NCBI RefSeq assembly: GCF_050937815.1
Contig: NZ_JACDIJ010000003.1
Coordinates: 1-64,000, forward strand
Reading direction: 5' to 3'
Length of the DNA stretch: 64,000 nucleotides
DNA from: Treponema_C sp050937815
Lineage (GTDB): Bacteria > Spirochaetota > Spirochaetia > Treponematales > Treponemataceae
In this document: positions 50,531 through 58,729 of the stretch, piece after piece
Numbering within the stretch: position 1 is the first letter of the stretch
How the letters are laid out: each line of letters starts with the position of its first letter
Notes under the pieces: model-generated
Databases searched by the model: none
The model's input: the letters and a program-made list of their open reading frames with translations, nothing else
Told to the model about the DNA's origin: nothing
Made by a program: the position numbers and the translations under genes

Positions 50531-50559
50531 AATATACGGCTTAAAACGTAATTTGTCAA
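50531..50559 (-). promoter_or_regulatory. promoter of the candidate small RNA
   Basis: TTGACA (50554-50559), 17-bp spacer, TATATT (50531-50536) on the minus strand; 11 of 12 consensus bases. Confidence 0.7.
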
Positions 50560-50585
50560 GCTGGCGCTTTGTTGCGGTAAAGCGT

Positions 50586-51074
50586 TTATATGCCGATATG
50601 TTCGACGGGGCAGCCGATAAGGGCGGCGGTTTTTTCGGCTTTGGACATAAGGGCGTTTCGGCCGTTTTTTTTAACGTGTTCGATGTCGAGCGGCGGTCCG
50701 CCGTTTTTTAAACGAAGGATGCATTGAGTTTCAATTGATTTTTTGCCCTGCATAACGGACACAAGACAAACCGCAGCGATTTCCTCGAAAGAAAGCATGC
50801 GTTTTTTTACAAAAAAAGCAAAGCCCGTTTTATATGTAAGCGTTTTTGTTTGCACTTCCACAATGAGGCAATCGCGGTAAACGGAGCCGATGAGGGGCAA
50901 AAACACACACACGGTTTGCATAACGACGGCGGCAGGCAAAGCACTGCCCTCGCCGGTGCGAGGAAAGATATAGGCGGCGGCACCGGTTAAAACGAAGATG
51001 CATATCATCGACATTCTAAAAACGGGGTTTATTGTCCAAATACCGCGGCCTTTTTTATCCGTGTAAAAAATCAT
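50586..51074 (-). CDS. hypothetical small membrane protein
   Basis: 162 aa from the ATG at 51072-51074; a GTG four codons upstream (51086) is an alternative. Two membrane helices (about residues 18-40 and 48-66) are followed by a soluble domain with VEVQTKTLTYKTGFAFFVKKRMLSFEEIAAVCL, which looks like a PH-type or DUF-style beta domain. The function is unknown. It begins about 15 bp after the HAD phosphatase gene and is probably in the same operon. Confidence 0.7.
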   Translation of the reverse strand: MIFYTDKKGRGIWTINPVFRMSMICIFVLTGAAAYIFPRTGEGSALPAAVVMQTVCVFLPLIGSVYRDCLIVEVQTKTLTYKTGFAFFVKKRMLSFEEIAAVCLVSVMQGKKSIETQCILRLKNGGPPLDIEHVKKNGRNALMSKAEKTAALIGCPVEHIGI

Positions 51075-51088
51075 TGAAAAAAACACCC

Positions 51089-51796
51089 TTATACCTGCAC
51101 TCCCGTTTTTTTTGCGGCGGATGCGGAATCCGCCGCTTGTAATTTTTTTAGCAAAGCTGGAAGTTCGTGTACGGATTTCAATCGAGCAAAGGGAGCTTCC
51201 TCGACAAGGGGCATATGCGCAAAACGGCCGGTTTCGTCGATGAGGACGGCTTTCCCGCCCAAAGCGCTGTAGCCTTTTATGTATTTGGGCAGGTCGTCTA
51301 TAAACAGGGTGTTTTCGACGGTAAATCCCTTGTCGGTTACGGCATTAAGATAGGCTTGGGGCGCCGGTTTTCCTTGAAATTTGTTTTCTTCGATACCGTA
51401 TATACCGTCGAATAAGTCGTATACATTTAAATGTTTTAGAATCTTTTCAAAGTGAATTGCCGGAGAATTGGTTAAAAGGCTTAAATGATAAGTTTTATTC
51501 AAGCTTTCCAGCAGGGGGCGCAAACCGGGATCGAATTCGATTTCGTTTACTTCTTCGTCCGGATGTATAAAACGAAAATAAGAGTCGATGTCGGAAAAGC
51601 CGTGTTCGCGCACTATCCACTCTAAGGTCGTGCTGTAAAAACGCACTCTGCGGCTGCGTTCTTCCATAACTTCTTCTTCGCTTTTATTTAAAAAGCGCGC
51701 AATAAAACGTATCATCCGCTTACGAGTATTCGGTCCGATACTGCTGGATGAACAATAGAGGGTGTCGTCTAAATCGAATAAAAGGTTTTTTATCAT
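51089..51796 (-). CDS. HAD family hydrolase, pyrimidine 5'-nucleotidase-like
   Basis: 235 aa. Motif I LLFDLDDTLYCSSSSIG with nucleophile Asp near residue 8, cap region helices, motif II SLLTNSPAIHFEKIL, motif III Lys within NKFQGKPAPQAY, and motif IV LFIDDLPKYIKGYSALGG. The DDTLY start and overall pattern match the SDT1/YjjG-type pyrimidine nucleotidases. The -10 TATACT is 7 nt before the ATG, so the mRNA is likely leaderless. The next gene downstream is the small membrane protein. Confidence 0.9.
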   Translation of the reverse strand: MIKNLLFDLDDTLYCSSSSIGPNTRKRMIRFIARFLNKSEEEVMEERSRRVRFYSTTLEWIVREHGFSDIDSYFRFIHPDEEVNEIEFDPGLRPLLESLNKTYHLSLLTNSPAIHFEKILKHLNVYDLFDGIYGIEENKFQGKPAPQAYLNAVTDKGFTVENTLFIDDLPKYIKGYSALGGKAVLIDETGRFAHMPLVEEAPFARLKSVHELPALLKKLQAADSASAAKKTGVQV

Positions 51797-51803
51797 AGTC
51801 TTT

Positions 51804-51832
51804 AGTATACCTGTAGCGTTTTTTATTGTAAA
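51804..51832 (-). promoter_or_regulatory. promoter of the HAD phosphatase gene (leaderless)
   Basis: On the minus strand TTTACA (51827-51832), 17-bp spacer, TATACT (51804-51809), then 7 nt to the ATG at 51796. Confidence 0.7.
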
Positions 51833-51837
51833 GATAT

Positions 51838-52527
51838 ATGATAGACTTTATGAATTATATGTTCCGCCCGTACAGAGGCTGCGATAAAAAAAGCTGTGAA
51901 CGCATTATTGCACCGACATGGCGCTTTGATAAGTATTTTCCCGATGCGAAAAATATAAGCTTTTTTAACGGTTTTGTAATCGATTGGTTTCGTTTGCACA
52001 GCGATTATACGGATACGGCGATTGTAAAAACGGGCGCTCAAAAAGGAAAGTGTACGGCTTTTTTATTTGCCGAAATAAAATGCAGCGGTTTGCAATCTGT
52101 GCCGAATGCGATGAAAAAAAAAGTACGGTTGACGTTTTTTTTTGTAAAAATCTTTATGTTGTGGCTTTTGGGTTGTTACGGAAAACGCAGTACTGCCCGT
52201 AAAGCTTTTAGAGATTACAAAGCTGTGCAAAAAAAATTATTTAACGATATAGATTACGATTCCGAAATCTTATGTTTATTTGTGGATAAAGCTGCTCAAG
52301 GACAAGGACTTGCAAAGCATTTGTTAAAGCGTTTTTTTGAATGGGCAGCCGAGCGGGATTTAACAAGCTTTGTGCTTGCAACCGACACGGACTGCGATTA
52401 TCGATTTTATGACAAGGGCGGCTTTACCCGTATAAAGGAAATAAGGGGCTGTTTGGGAGTACCCCAAAGCAGCAGTGTTAATTCGCGTATTTTTTTATAC
52501 GGAATCTGCTTGAAAGGTACTGTTTAA
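51838..52527 (+). CDS. GNAT family N-acetyltransferase
   Basis: 229 aa. The acetyl-CoA-binding motif A is LCLFVDKAAQGQGLAKHLLKRFFEWA near residue 145 (Q-G-x-G-x-A), followed by LATDTDCDYRFYDKGGFTRIKE. The N-terminal half has an aromatic helix-rich part FRPYRGCDKKSCERIIAPTWRFDKYF not seen in small GNATs. The acceptor is unknown. There is no Shine-Dalgarno; a weak TATTGT lies 8 nt upstream. It is divergent from the HAD phosphatase gene. Confidence 0.85.
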   Translation: MIDFMNYMFRPYRGCDKKSCERIIAPTWRFDKYFPDAKNISFFNGFVIDWFRLHSDYTDTAIVKTGAQKGKCTAFLFAEIKCSGLQSVPNAMKKKVRLTFFFVKIFMLWLLGCYGKRSTARKAFRDYKAVQKKLFNDIDYDSEILCLFVDKAAQGQGLAKHLLKRFFEWAAERDLTSFVLATDTDCDYRFYDKGGFTRIKEIRGCLGVPQSSSVNSRIFLYGICLKGTV

Positions 52528-52587
52528 CCCGGCCTTTAGGCCTTCAGTTGTGCCGTTATTGCAGGACGGCTTTTTTAGGATGACTGT

Positions 52588-53988
52588 ATGAAAGCTTCGG
52601 TATTTCACAAACGGGAGATTTTAGGTTCTCCCTCTTTTTATAAAAAGGCTCTTGCTTTGTCACTGCCGGTTATGGCGCAAAGCTTAATTCAAAGCATGGT
52701 TTCTCTTATCGATAATTTTATGGTTGCCGGTTTGGGCGACATAAAAATGTCGGGCGTGAATATTGCCGGGCAAATAAACTTTGTATTTTTAATATTTTTA
52801 AGCTCATTGTGCATATCCGGCGGGATTTTTATGTCCCAGTATAACGGCGCAAAAGACTCCGAAGGGATGAAACAGTCGTTTCGTTTTAAAATCGTCGTTA
52901 CGGTTTTCTTTTCCGCTCTATATACGATTTTTTGCTATGTAAATCCCCGTCCCGTTTTATCTTTTATGGTACACGGAAACACTCAAAGTGCCGAAATCGT
53001 TGCCGAAGCGGCGGTTTATATGCGTATTGCCGCCTTTACATGGATTCCGATGGCATTGTCCATGTCCGCCGGAACTTCTTTGCGCGAAATCGGCAAGGTG
53101 CGCCAGCCCCTTGTGTTTTCTGTTATAGCAACCCTGATTAATACCTTTTTTAACTGGATTTTTATTTACGGTAATTTGGGCGCTCCCCGATTGGAAGCCG
53201 CCGGTGCGGCTTATGCGACGATAATTGCGCGCTCGTGTGAAGCCCTCCTTTTTATCCTGTATTTACGTACAAAACAACCGCCTTTTTATTCACGGTTATG
53301 CCGTATATTTAAAATCCGTCTTTCGCTTTTTTTATCGATTTTATCGAAGTCGGGAATGATTTTGGCTTCCGATATGAGCTGGATATTGACCGAATCGGTG
53401 GTTACCGCCTTGTACAACAGCCGCGGAGGTGCAGAAATCGTGTCCGGAATGTCGGCCGGTTTTACGATTGCAAATCTTTTTTTTATTTGTTTCGGCGGCA
53501 TACACACGTCGGTAACCGTAATTATGGGAAGTACGCTTGGTTCGGGAGATTTGAAAAAAGCGCGTATGCAAAAAAACTGGCTTTTAAGCGGCTCTTTTGT
53601 TTTCGGGCTTTTTATGGGTATTACCGGCAGTTTTACAACTTTTTTGATACCCCTTGTATTTGCAAACCTCAGTGCCGAAGCCCAAATCGTTACGCGCAGC
53701 ATGGTTTTAATGAACGCCGCTTATATGCCTCTGTGGGCTTATTTAAACGGCCAATTTGCCGTATCGCGCACGGGAGGAGATGCGCTTATGGGCGTTATTA
53801 CCGACGTAACGACAAACCTTTTTTTGGTTCTTCCTGGTATGTATGTACTGACCTATTATACGGCACTCGGACCGGTTGCAATGTACGGTCTTATTAAAAC
53901 AACCGATTGGATAAAAACAACCATTGCCGCTTTATGGTTAAAAAAAGAATATTGGCTTAAAAACCTTGCACAGTCCGGAACCGCTTAA
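52588..53988 (+). CDS. MATE family efflux transporter (second)
   Basis: 466 aa with about twelve membrane helices. KKALALSLPVMAQSLIQSMVSLIDNFMVAGLGDIKMSGVNIAGQINFVFLIFLSSLCISGGIFMSQYNGAKD at the N-terminus and ANLFFICFGGIHTSVTVIMGSTLGSGDLKKAR in the middle are typical. It is not closely similar to the TetR-linked MATE at 35987. Substrate unknown. An AGGAT tract is 7 nt before the ATG and could be either a ribosome site or a -10 (TAGGAT). No linked regulator gene. Confidence 0.93.
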   Translation: MKASVFHKREILGSPSFYKKALALSLPVMAQSLIQSMVSLIDNFMVAGLGDIKMSGVNIAGQINFVFLIFLSSLCISGGIFMSQYNGAKDSEGMKQSFRFKIVVTVFFSALYTIFCYVNPRPVLSFMVHGNTQSAEIVAEAAVYMRIAAFTWIPMALSMSAGTSLREIGKVRQPLVFSVIATLINTFFNWIFIYGNLGAPRLEAAGAAYATIIARSCEALLFILYLRTKQPPFYSRLCRIFKIRLSLFLSILSKSGMILASDMSWILTESVVTALYNSRGGAEIVSGMSAGFTIANLFFICFGGIHTSVTVIMGSTLGSGDLKKARMQKNWLLSGSFVFGLFMGITGSFTTFLIPLVFANLSAEAQIVTRSMVLMNAAYMPLWAYLNGQFAVSRTGGDALMGVITDVTTNLFLVLPGMYVLTYYTALGPVAMYGLIKTTDWIKTTIAALWLKKEYWLKNLAQSGTA

Positions 53989-54024
53989 AACAAACTATGT
54001 TAAAAATAAAACAGAGGAAAAAGC

Positions 54025-54240
54025 ATGGAAAACAATGAAACTGTTGAACGCTGTACACATATCGAAATAAAATTGGCGTACTTGGAAGACTTTATAAAAG
54101 GCATGCAAAAAGTTACGCTCGAGCATGAAAAAAGATTGGACGCTTTAAGCGCCGAAAACAAAGCGCTGAGGCAAAAAGTCGCCGAACTTGCCGAAAATCA
54201 AGAAGGCGCACTGCCCCATATAAGGCCGCCCCATTATTGA
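54025..54240 (+). CDS. SlyX family protein
   Basis: 71 aa, a single coiled coil: IEIKLAYLEDFIKGMQKVTLEHEKRLDALSAENKALRQKVAELAENQEG with a proline-rich end HIRPPHY, the SlyX pattern. The family is small and without established function. GAGGAAAAAG precedes the ATG. It lies 36 bp after the MATE gene. Confidence 0.88.
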   Translation: MENNETVERCTHIEIKLAYLEDFIKGMQKVTLEHEKRLDALSAENKALRQKVAELAENQEGALPHIRPPHY

Positions 54241-54257
54241 GCGCCGGCAATACACGG

Positions 54258-55685
54258 CTATGCATGCTTTACGTATTCAAATGCGGCACCGGCTTTTTTC
54301 ATCGCTTCGATAAAACCGGGAAACGAAACGGCACAGCATTCGGCCTGCTTTACCGTTAAAACTTCGCCGTACGGAAGCCCCAAGCCCAAACATGCAAGGG
54401 ACATTGCGACGCGGTGGTCGGCACCCGTTTCGGCCGTGCCGCCGTGAAGCTTAAAATCGGGATTGGGAGAGCCGTCTTTGTTGAGCGGAGAGCGGCCGCG
54501 TATAAGTAAAAAGTCCCGTCCTTCTTCGATGTCGGCGCCCAAAGCCTTTAATTCGCGGCACATAAGGGCTATGCGGTCGGTTTCTTTACTGCGGCACACG
54601 CCTATATCTTCAAGAATAACCGTACCCTCGGTAAAACATGCAATAACCGCAAGGGCACACACCGCATCGGGAAATGCGGAGCAGTTTATGCCGAGCGTGT
54701 GCTCATCTTCGCGGCGTAAAAACGCGGCCGCATCTTCGCTTCCCGCATAAAGGGCAAAGTCCGCCGCTTTTATACTGCAAGAATGAACCGCCAAACGTCT
54801 GCCGCCGCACACAGTCAGCCTGCCGCTCGATTTATCAAGGCGGATATCGGCGCCGAATGACTTTAAAATCGGCACAATAATTCCGTCGCATTGCGAGCCG
54901 GAAAGGTCTATATTTTCGATACACAAAGTACCTGCGCTTATAAGAGCGGCGATAAGCGGAAAAGCTGCGGCTTCCCAATCCGAGGGAATCAGAGTTTTAA
55001 AACCCCGCCATTTTTTCGGGCCGGTTACCGAAACATGTTTAAAATCACGGCTCATATTCACTTGAACGCCGAGTTTTTCAAGCCACGTTTTAGTCATAGT
55101 CAAATAGGGCGTTTCTTTCGGATCCGACAATTCGATTTCGGTTGTGCCCGTCAAAAGGGAGGCGGCCATCATAAAACCGCTTATGTATTGAGAAAGCCGT
55201 CCGTCGGTGTAAATGTGCGAAGCTTTTATAGGCCCGCGTATAAAAAGCGGCGGTGTTGTGCCGCCGGTTTTTTCGGTGTGGGCGTGTGCGCCTGCTTGAA
55301 TAAGGGCGTCCGCCAAATGATGTACGGGACGGCTTCGAATCGATTCGTCTCCGGTAAAAATCGAAAGGCCCGTGCGGGTTGCCGCAATCGGGCTTAAAAA
55401 ATACAATACGGAACCGGAGTTTCCCACGTCTATTTCCCCGTCCGGAAGCGAAAAGGCGGCGCCGGCACCCCGTATTTTCCACAAACCGCCGCAGCGCTCC
55501 GTTTGTGCGCCGATACGCTCAACCGCCCTAAGCGCGGAAAGACCGTCTTGTCCTTCAAGAGGGTTTGCTATTTCGGAATCGCCTTCGGCAAGGGCTGCAA
55601 GTATAACCGCCCTTACGGTGTGGCTTTTTGAACCGGGAATTGCCATCCTTCCCTTTAACGTTGACTTTTGCACACTGATATCCAT
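54258..55685 (-). CDS. aroA: 3-phosphoshikimate 1-carboxyvinyltransferase (EPSP synthase)
   Basis: 475 aa from the ATG at 55683-55685; an upstream open frame lacks family sequence. The two repeated alpha-beta domains have LKGRMAIPGSKSHTVRAVILAALAEGDS, GNSGSVLYFLSPIAA, DESIRSRPVHHLADALIQAGA and GAETGADHRVAMSLACLGLG, with KETDRIALMCRELKALGADI near residue 375. It makes EPSP from shikimate-3-phosphate and PEP. It has no Shine-Dalgarno; TATAAT (minus strand, 55695-55700) is 9 nt upstream, which gives a very short leader. The length is somewhat above the usual 430. No other aro genes are in the window. Confidence 0.95.
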   Translation of the reverse strand: MDISVQKSTLKGRMAIPGSKSHTVRAVILAALAEGDSEIANPLEGQDGLSALRAVERIGAQTERCGGLWKIRGAGAAFSLPDGEIDVGNSGSVLYFLSPIAATRTGLSIFTGDESIRSRPVHHLADALIQAGAHAHTEKTGGTTPPLFIRGPIKASHIYTDGRLSQYISGFMMAASLLTGTTEIELSDPKETPYLTMTKTWLEKLGVQVNMSRDFKHVSVTGPKKWRGFKTLIPSDWEAAAFPLIAALISAGTLCIENIDLSGSQCDGIIVPILKSFGADIRLDKSSGRLTVCGGRRLAVHSCSIKAADFALYAGSEDAAAFLRREDEHTLGINCSAFPDAVCALAVIACFTEGTVILEDIGVCRSKETDRIALMCRELKALGADIEEGRDFLLIRGRSPLNKDGSPNPDFKLHGGTAETGADHRVAMSLACLGLGLPYGEVLTVKQAECCAVSFPGFIEAMKKAGAAFEYVKHA

Positions 55686-55776
55686 AGGAATTTTATTATA
55701 ACCGAAAATATCGGACTTAGGAAGAGGCAGGCAAAACGTCTCGGCAAAAAACGAATTCGGTATTCCGTTCCGGCGG

Positions 55777-55805
55777 TTGACAGCTCTCGGATGCAATGTT
55801 ATGAT
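55777..55805 (+). promoter_or_regulatory. promoter of the Cof-type phosphatase gene (leaderless)
   Basis: TTGACA (55777-55782), 17-bp spacer, TATGAT (55800-55805); the ATG at 55813 follows after 7 nt. Confidence 0.75.
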
Positions 55806-55812
55806 TGCCGAT

Positions 55813-56643
55813 ATGCACAACTCCATAGCGGCGAAAATAATCGCCCTCGATCTTGACGACACTCTTTTAAAAGACGATTTAACTATTTCCGATTATACCG
55901 TATCGGTTTTGCAAAAAGCCGTGCAAAGAGGCATCTACATTACCCTTTGTTCCGGCAGAACGGATAATTCCATTTTAAACTATGTACGCAGGCTCGACAT
56001 TGCCGGTACGCAGGGCGGACGCTATATAATTGCGCAAAACGGAACGTCAATCAGCGACTTACATGAACGCAAAGCGATTTACAGCCGCATGCTTGACGGC
56101 GATATTTTAGTCCACGTGTATCGCCGTGCTTTGGAACGTTCTTTAGCCTGCGAAGTATACGATGCAAGTACTATCTATATTCCGTATACGAATAAATGGA
56201 CCGAATTGGACATGAAGCTCAGCGGCTTAAAACAAAAAATTATTCCTCTGTTTGAAGAATTTCTTTTGCAGGGACATCCCAAAACGGTTATTCCCGGCGA
56301 ACCGGCCGAACTTGCCGCATTGCAAGCCGAATTGCAAAAAGAGATAGGAGATCGCTGCGTTATATTTACAAGCAAGCCCTATTTCCTTGAAGTAATGCCT
56401 AAAAATACCGGAAAGGGAGAAGCTCTTTTGTGGCTTGCCGAGCATTTGGGAATTGCTCAAAGCGAAACGATGGCGTTCGGGGATGCTATGAACGATGAAT
56501 CAATGATACGCCGTGCAGGTACGAGCGTCGCAATGAAAAACGGTATTCAGGCGATAAAAGACGCCGCAACCTGTATCAGCGAGTACACAAATGACGAAGA
56601 CGGCGTTGCCCGCTTTATAGAAAAGTATGTATTAAACAATTAA
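55813..56643 (+). CDS. Cof-type HAD phosphatase
   Basis: 276 aa from the ATG at 55813; the open frame extends upstream into the promoter, so earlier starts are rejected. Motif I KIIALDLDDTLLKDDLTIS, motif II LCSGRTDNSI near residue 50 and motif IV MAFGDAMNDESMIRRAGTSVAMKNG. KTVIPGEPAE and KNTGKGEALLWLAEHLGI are typical of Cof/YidA-type sugar or nucleotide phosphatases. No substrate can be assigned. The divergent neighbour is aroA. Confidence 0.93.
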   Translation: MHNSIAAKIIALDLDDTLLKDDLTISDYTVSVLQKAVQRGIYITLCSGRTDNSILNYVRRLDIAGTQGGRYIIAQNGTSISDLHERKAIYSRMLDGDILVHVYRRALERSLACEVYDASTIYIPYTNKWTELDMKLSGLKQKIIPLFEEFLLQGHPKTVIPGEPAELAALQAELQKEIGDRCVIFTSKPYFLEVMPKNTGKGEALLWLAEHLGIAQSETMAFGDAMNDESMIRRAGTSVAMKNGIQAIKDAATCISEYTNDEDGVARFIEKYVLNN

Positions 56644-56646
56644 ACC

Positions 56647-56675
56647 TTGTTTTTTTTTACATCCGCATTTATACT
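56647..56675 (+). promoter_or_regulatory. promoter of the CBS-ATPase operon (leaderless)
   Basis: TTGTTT (56647-56652), 17-bp spacer, TATACT (56670-56675), 6 nt before the ATG at 56682. Confidence 0.65.
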
Positions 56676-56681
56676 TACCGT

Positions 56682-57605
56682 ATGCAAGCAATACCTTTAA
56701 ATACAGACTCTTCTCCGGAAGCCGTCATTGAGCTTTTATTCAAACTGAAAATAAAAGATGTTATGACAACCGATGTAGTTACCGCTTCACCCGAAACGAC
56801 TATGCGCGAAATTCAACTGCTTATGAAGCAAAAACGCATTACGGGGCTTCCCGTTGTGGCGGCGACGGGGCTTGCGGGCATTGTGTCTATGGACGATATC
56901 GTAAACGCCTTTGACAAGGGCACTATCGATGAAGCTTGCGAAAAACATATGACGACAAACACGATTGTACTGCAGGAAAACATGCCCATATCTTTTGCGG
57001 TTTCGTATTTTAATAAATACAAGTTCGGCCGGTTTCCCGTATTGAACACCGAAAACAAATTAACCGGCATCGTTACCGCCTCGGATGTTATTGAAGCTCT
57101 TCTTGTTGCAATGAATAAAGAGGTCGAGCGCTTGGAACAGGGTACGCAGGACGCTCTTAAAAAAGCCCCGAACCGCGTACTTGAATTTAAAACCGAACCT
57201 TTTAACTTTGAAACGGCAGGACAGGCGTCAACCGAAATAAAAAAGCTCTTGCGTTCTATGGGCATACATCCTGCTGTTGCACGCCGTATCGGCATTGCAA
57301 GCTATGAGTTGGAAATAAATCAAGTAGTGCATTCCAGCGGCGGTATTATGCGCTATTATATTACAAGCAGTAAATTGGTTATAGAAGCGGTCGATTTCGG
57401 TCCGGGAATCCCCGACATCGAAAAAGCGCTGTGCGAGGGATTTTCCACAGCAACCGATAAGGTGCGCGCGTTCGGCTTCGGAGCCGGTATGGGATTGCCG
57501 AATACAAAACGGGTGTCGGACGACTTTTCGATTCAATCCGAAGTCGGTAAAGGTACGACCATTCAAGCTTTATTTAATTTGGAGGCAGCCGATGAAACTC
57601 AGTGA
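56682..57605 (+). CDS. CBS-pair and RsbW-like ATPase protein
   Basis: 307 aa. Two CBS motifs: KIKDVMTTDVVTASPETTMREIQLLMKQKRITGLPVV (about 23-62) and FPVLNTENKLTGIVTASDVIEALL (about 113-140). An anti-sigma-factor-like GHKL ATPase follows (about 180-305) with VARRIGIASYELEINQVVHSSGG as N-box, VDFGPGIPDIEKAL and GFGAGMGLPNTKR as G-boxes. In several anaerobes this gene type sits with DRTGG and PHP genes next to [FeFe]-hydrogenase operons. Here it overlaps the DRTGG gene by 14 nt. A nucleotide-sensing regulator role is inferred. The mRNA is likely leaderless. Confidence 0.88.
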   Translation: MQAIPLNTDSSPEAVIELLFKLKIKDVMTTDVVTASPETTMREIQLLMKQKRITGLPVVAATGLAGIVSMDDIVNAFDKGTIDEACEKHMTTNTIVLQENMPISFAVSYFNKYKFGRFPVLNTENKLTGIVTASDVIEALLVAMNKEVERLEQGTQDALKKAPNRVLEFKTEPFNFETAGQASTEIKKLLRSMGIHPAVARRIGIASYELEINQVVHSSGGIMRYYITSSKLVIEAVDFGPGIPDIEKALCEGFSTATDKVRAFGFGAGMGLPNTKRVSDDFSIQSEVGKGTTIQALFNLEAADETQ

Positions 57606-57924
57606 AATGGCGGAAAAACTCGGTGTGCGCGCCCTGTTTGAGCCGTACAACGACACGGAAGTTTTAACCGCTTATGCGGGAGACTTACTCAGCGACGTTA
57701 TGGGCAATGCTCCCGACGGGGCAGTGTTGATTACGATTCAAGCGCATAAAAATACGATAGCGGTAGCTTCTTTAAAAGAATCGCCTGCAATTATTATTTG
57801 CAACAGCCGCCCCGCCGCCGAGGATATGCTTGAAGCTGCAAAAGACGAGGGCATAGCCGTCTTTGTTTCGGATAAAAATCAATTCGAAATTGCAGGAAGC
57901 CTGTACGCATTGCTTTATCCATGA
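57592..57924 (+). CDS. DRTGG domain protein
   Basis: 110 aa. MKLSEMAEKLGVRALFEPYNDTEVLTAYAGDLLSDVM, VLITIQAHKNTIAVASLKESPAIIICN and GIAVFVSDKNQFEIAGSLYALLY match the DRTGG module seen next to hydrogenases in anaerobes. It starts 14 nt inside the upstream CBS-ATPase gene with GGAGG before the ATG and overlaps the PHP gene by 4 nt, so the three are translationally coupled. It resembles the protein at 45805-46146. Confidence 0.88.
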   Translation: MKLSEMAEKLGVRALFEPYNDTEVLTAYAGDLLSDVMGNAPDGAVLITIQAHKNTIAVASLKESPAIIICNSRPAAEDMLEAAKDEGIAVFVSDKNQFEIAGSLYALLYP

Positions 57925-58664
57925 TTATAAAGGCGGACTTACATCTTCATTCATGCCTTTCTCCCTGCGGCGATTTGTCCATGTCGCCTTCTTTAATCGT
58001 ACAAACCCTTAAACAAAGAGGCATCGCCCTTGCAGCCCTTACCGATCACAACACGGCTTTAAATTGCCCCGCCTTTGCTTACCATTGTAAAAAAGAAGGC
58101 ATTGCAGCCTTGTACGGTATGGAAGCACAGACAACGGAAGAAGTACATGTGCTTTGTCTTTTTTCCGAACTCGATACCGCCCTTGCCTTCGGGGAGGAAA
58201 TATACGGCTTAATGCCGCACATGCCCTTTAATCCCGAAAAAAGCGGCGACCAGGTGTATGTGGATGAAAACGACGATATTATCGGGGAAGTGGACGCTTT
58301 TTTGATTGTGTCTGCCGAACTGAGCATAGACGAGCTGGCATTGCGCGTACATGAGCTTGGAGGCGCCGTTATTCCCGCCCATGCCGAGCGTCCGGCGTTT
58401 TCGATGGTCAGCCAACTGGGCTTTATACCTAAGGGCGATTGGGACGCCTTGGAACTTGTACGGCTGCCGCCACAAGGAATCGACACACTGGGCTATCCGC
58501 TTACCACTTCTTCGGACGCCCATTATCCCGAACATATCGGGCGGCGCGCCTTCGATTTGGATTTGGGAAACGCACCCTTAAAAGGAAACGGCGGCTTGTG
58601 CCGCGAAGACGGAAGCGTCGATATGGCGGTTTTTAAACAAGCCCTTTTGCGCCGCCCCCGCTAA
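57921..58664 (+). CDS. PHP domain phosphoesterase
   Basis: 247 aa. Metal-binding motifs: KADLHLHSCLSPCG (motif I), LAALTDHNTALNCPAF (motif II), GMEAQTTEEVHVLCLF, VIPAHAERPAF and TTSSDAHYPEHIG. All the histidines and aspartates of a trinuclear site are present. It belongs to the PHP family linked with histidinol-phosphate and nucleotide phosphatases. It closes the CBS-ATPase-DRTGG-PHP operon. No hydrogenase gene follows; the next gene is on the opposite strand. Confidence 0.92.
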   Translation: MIIKADLHLHSCLSPCGDLSMSPSLIVQTLKQRGIALAALTDHNTALNCPAFAYHCKKEGIAALYGMEAQTTEEVHVLCLFSELDTALAFGEEIYGLMPHMPFNPEKSGDQVYVDENDDIIGEVDAFLIVSAELSIDELALRVHELGGAVIPAHAERPAFSMVSQLGFIPKGDWDALELVRLPPQGIDTLGYPLTTSSDAHYPEHIGRRAFDLDLGNAPLKGNGGLCREDGSVDMAVFKQALLRRPR

Positions 58665-58729
58665 ACCGCTTGGCGGCTCCGCCGGAAGACTTACCGAGCC
58701 GCCGGACTTGTCCTTTCGGATAATTCCGG

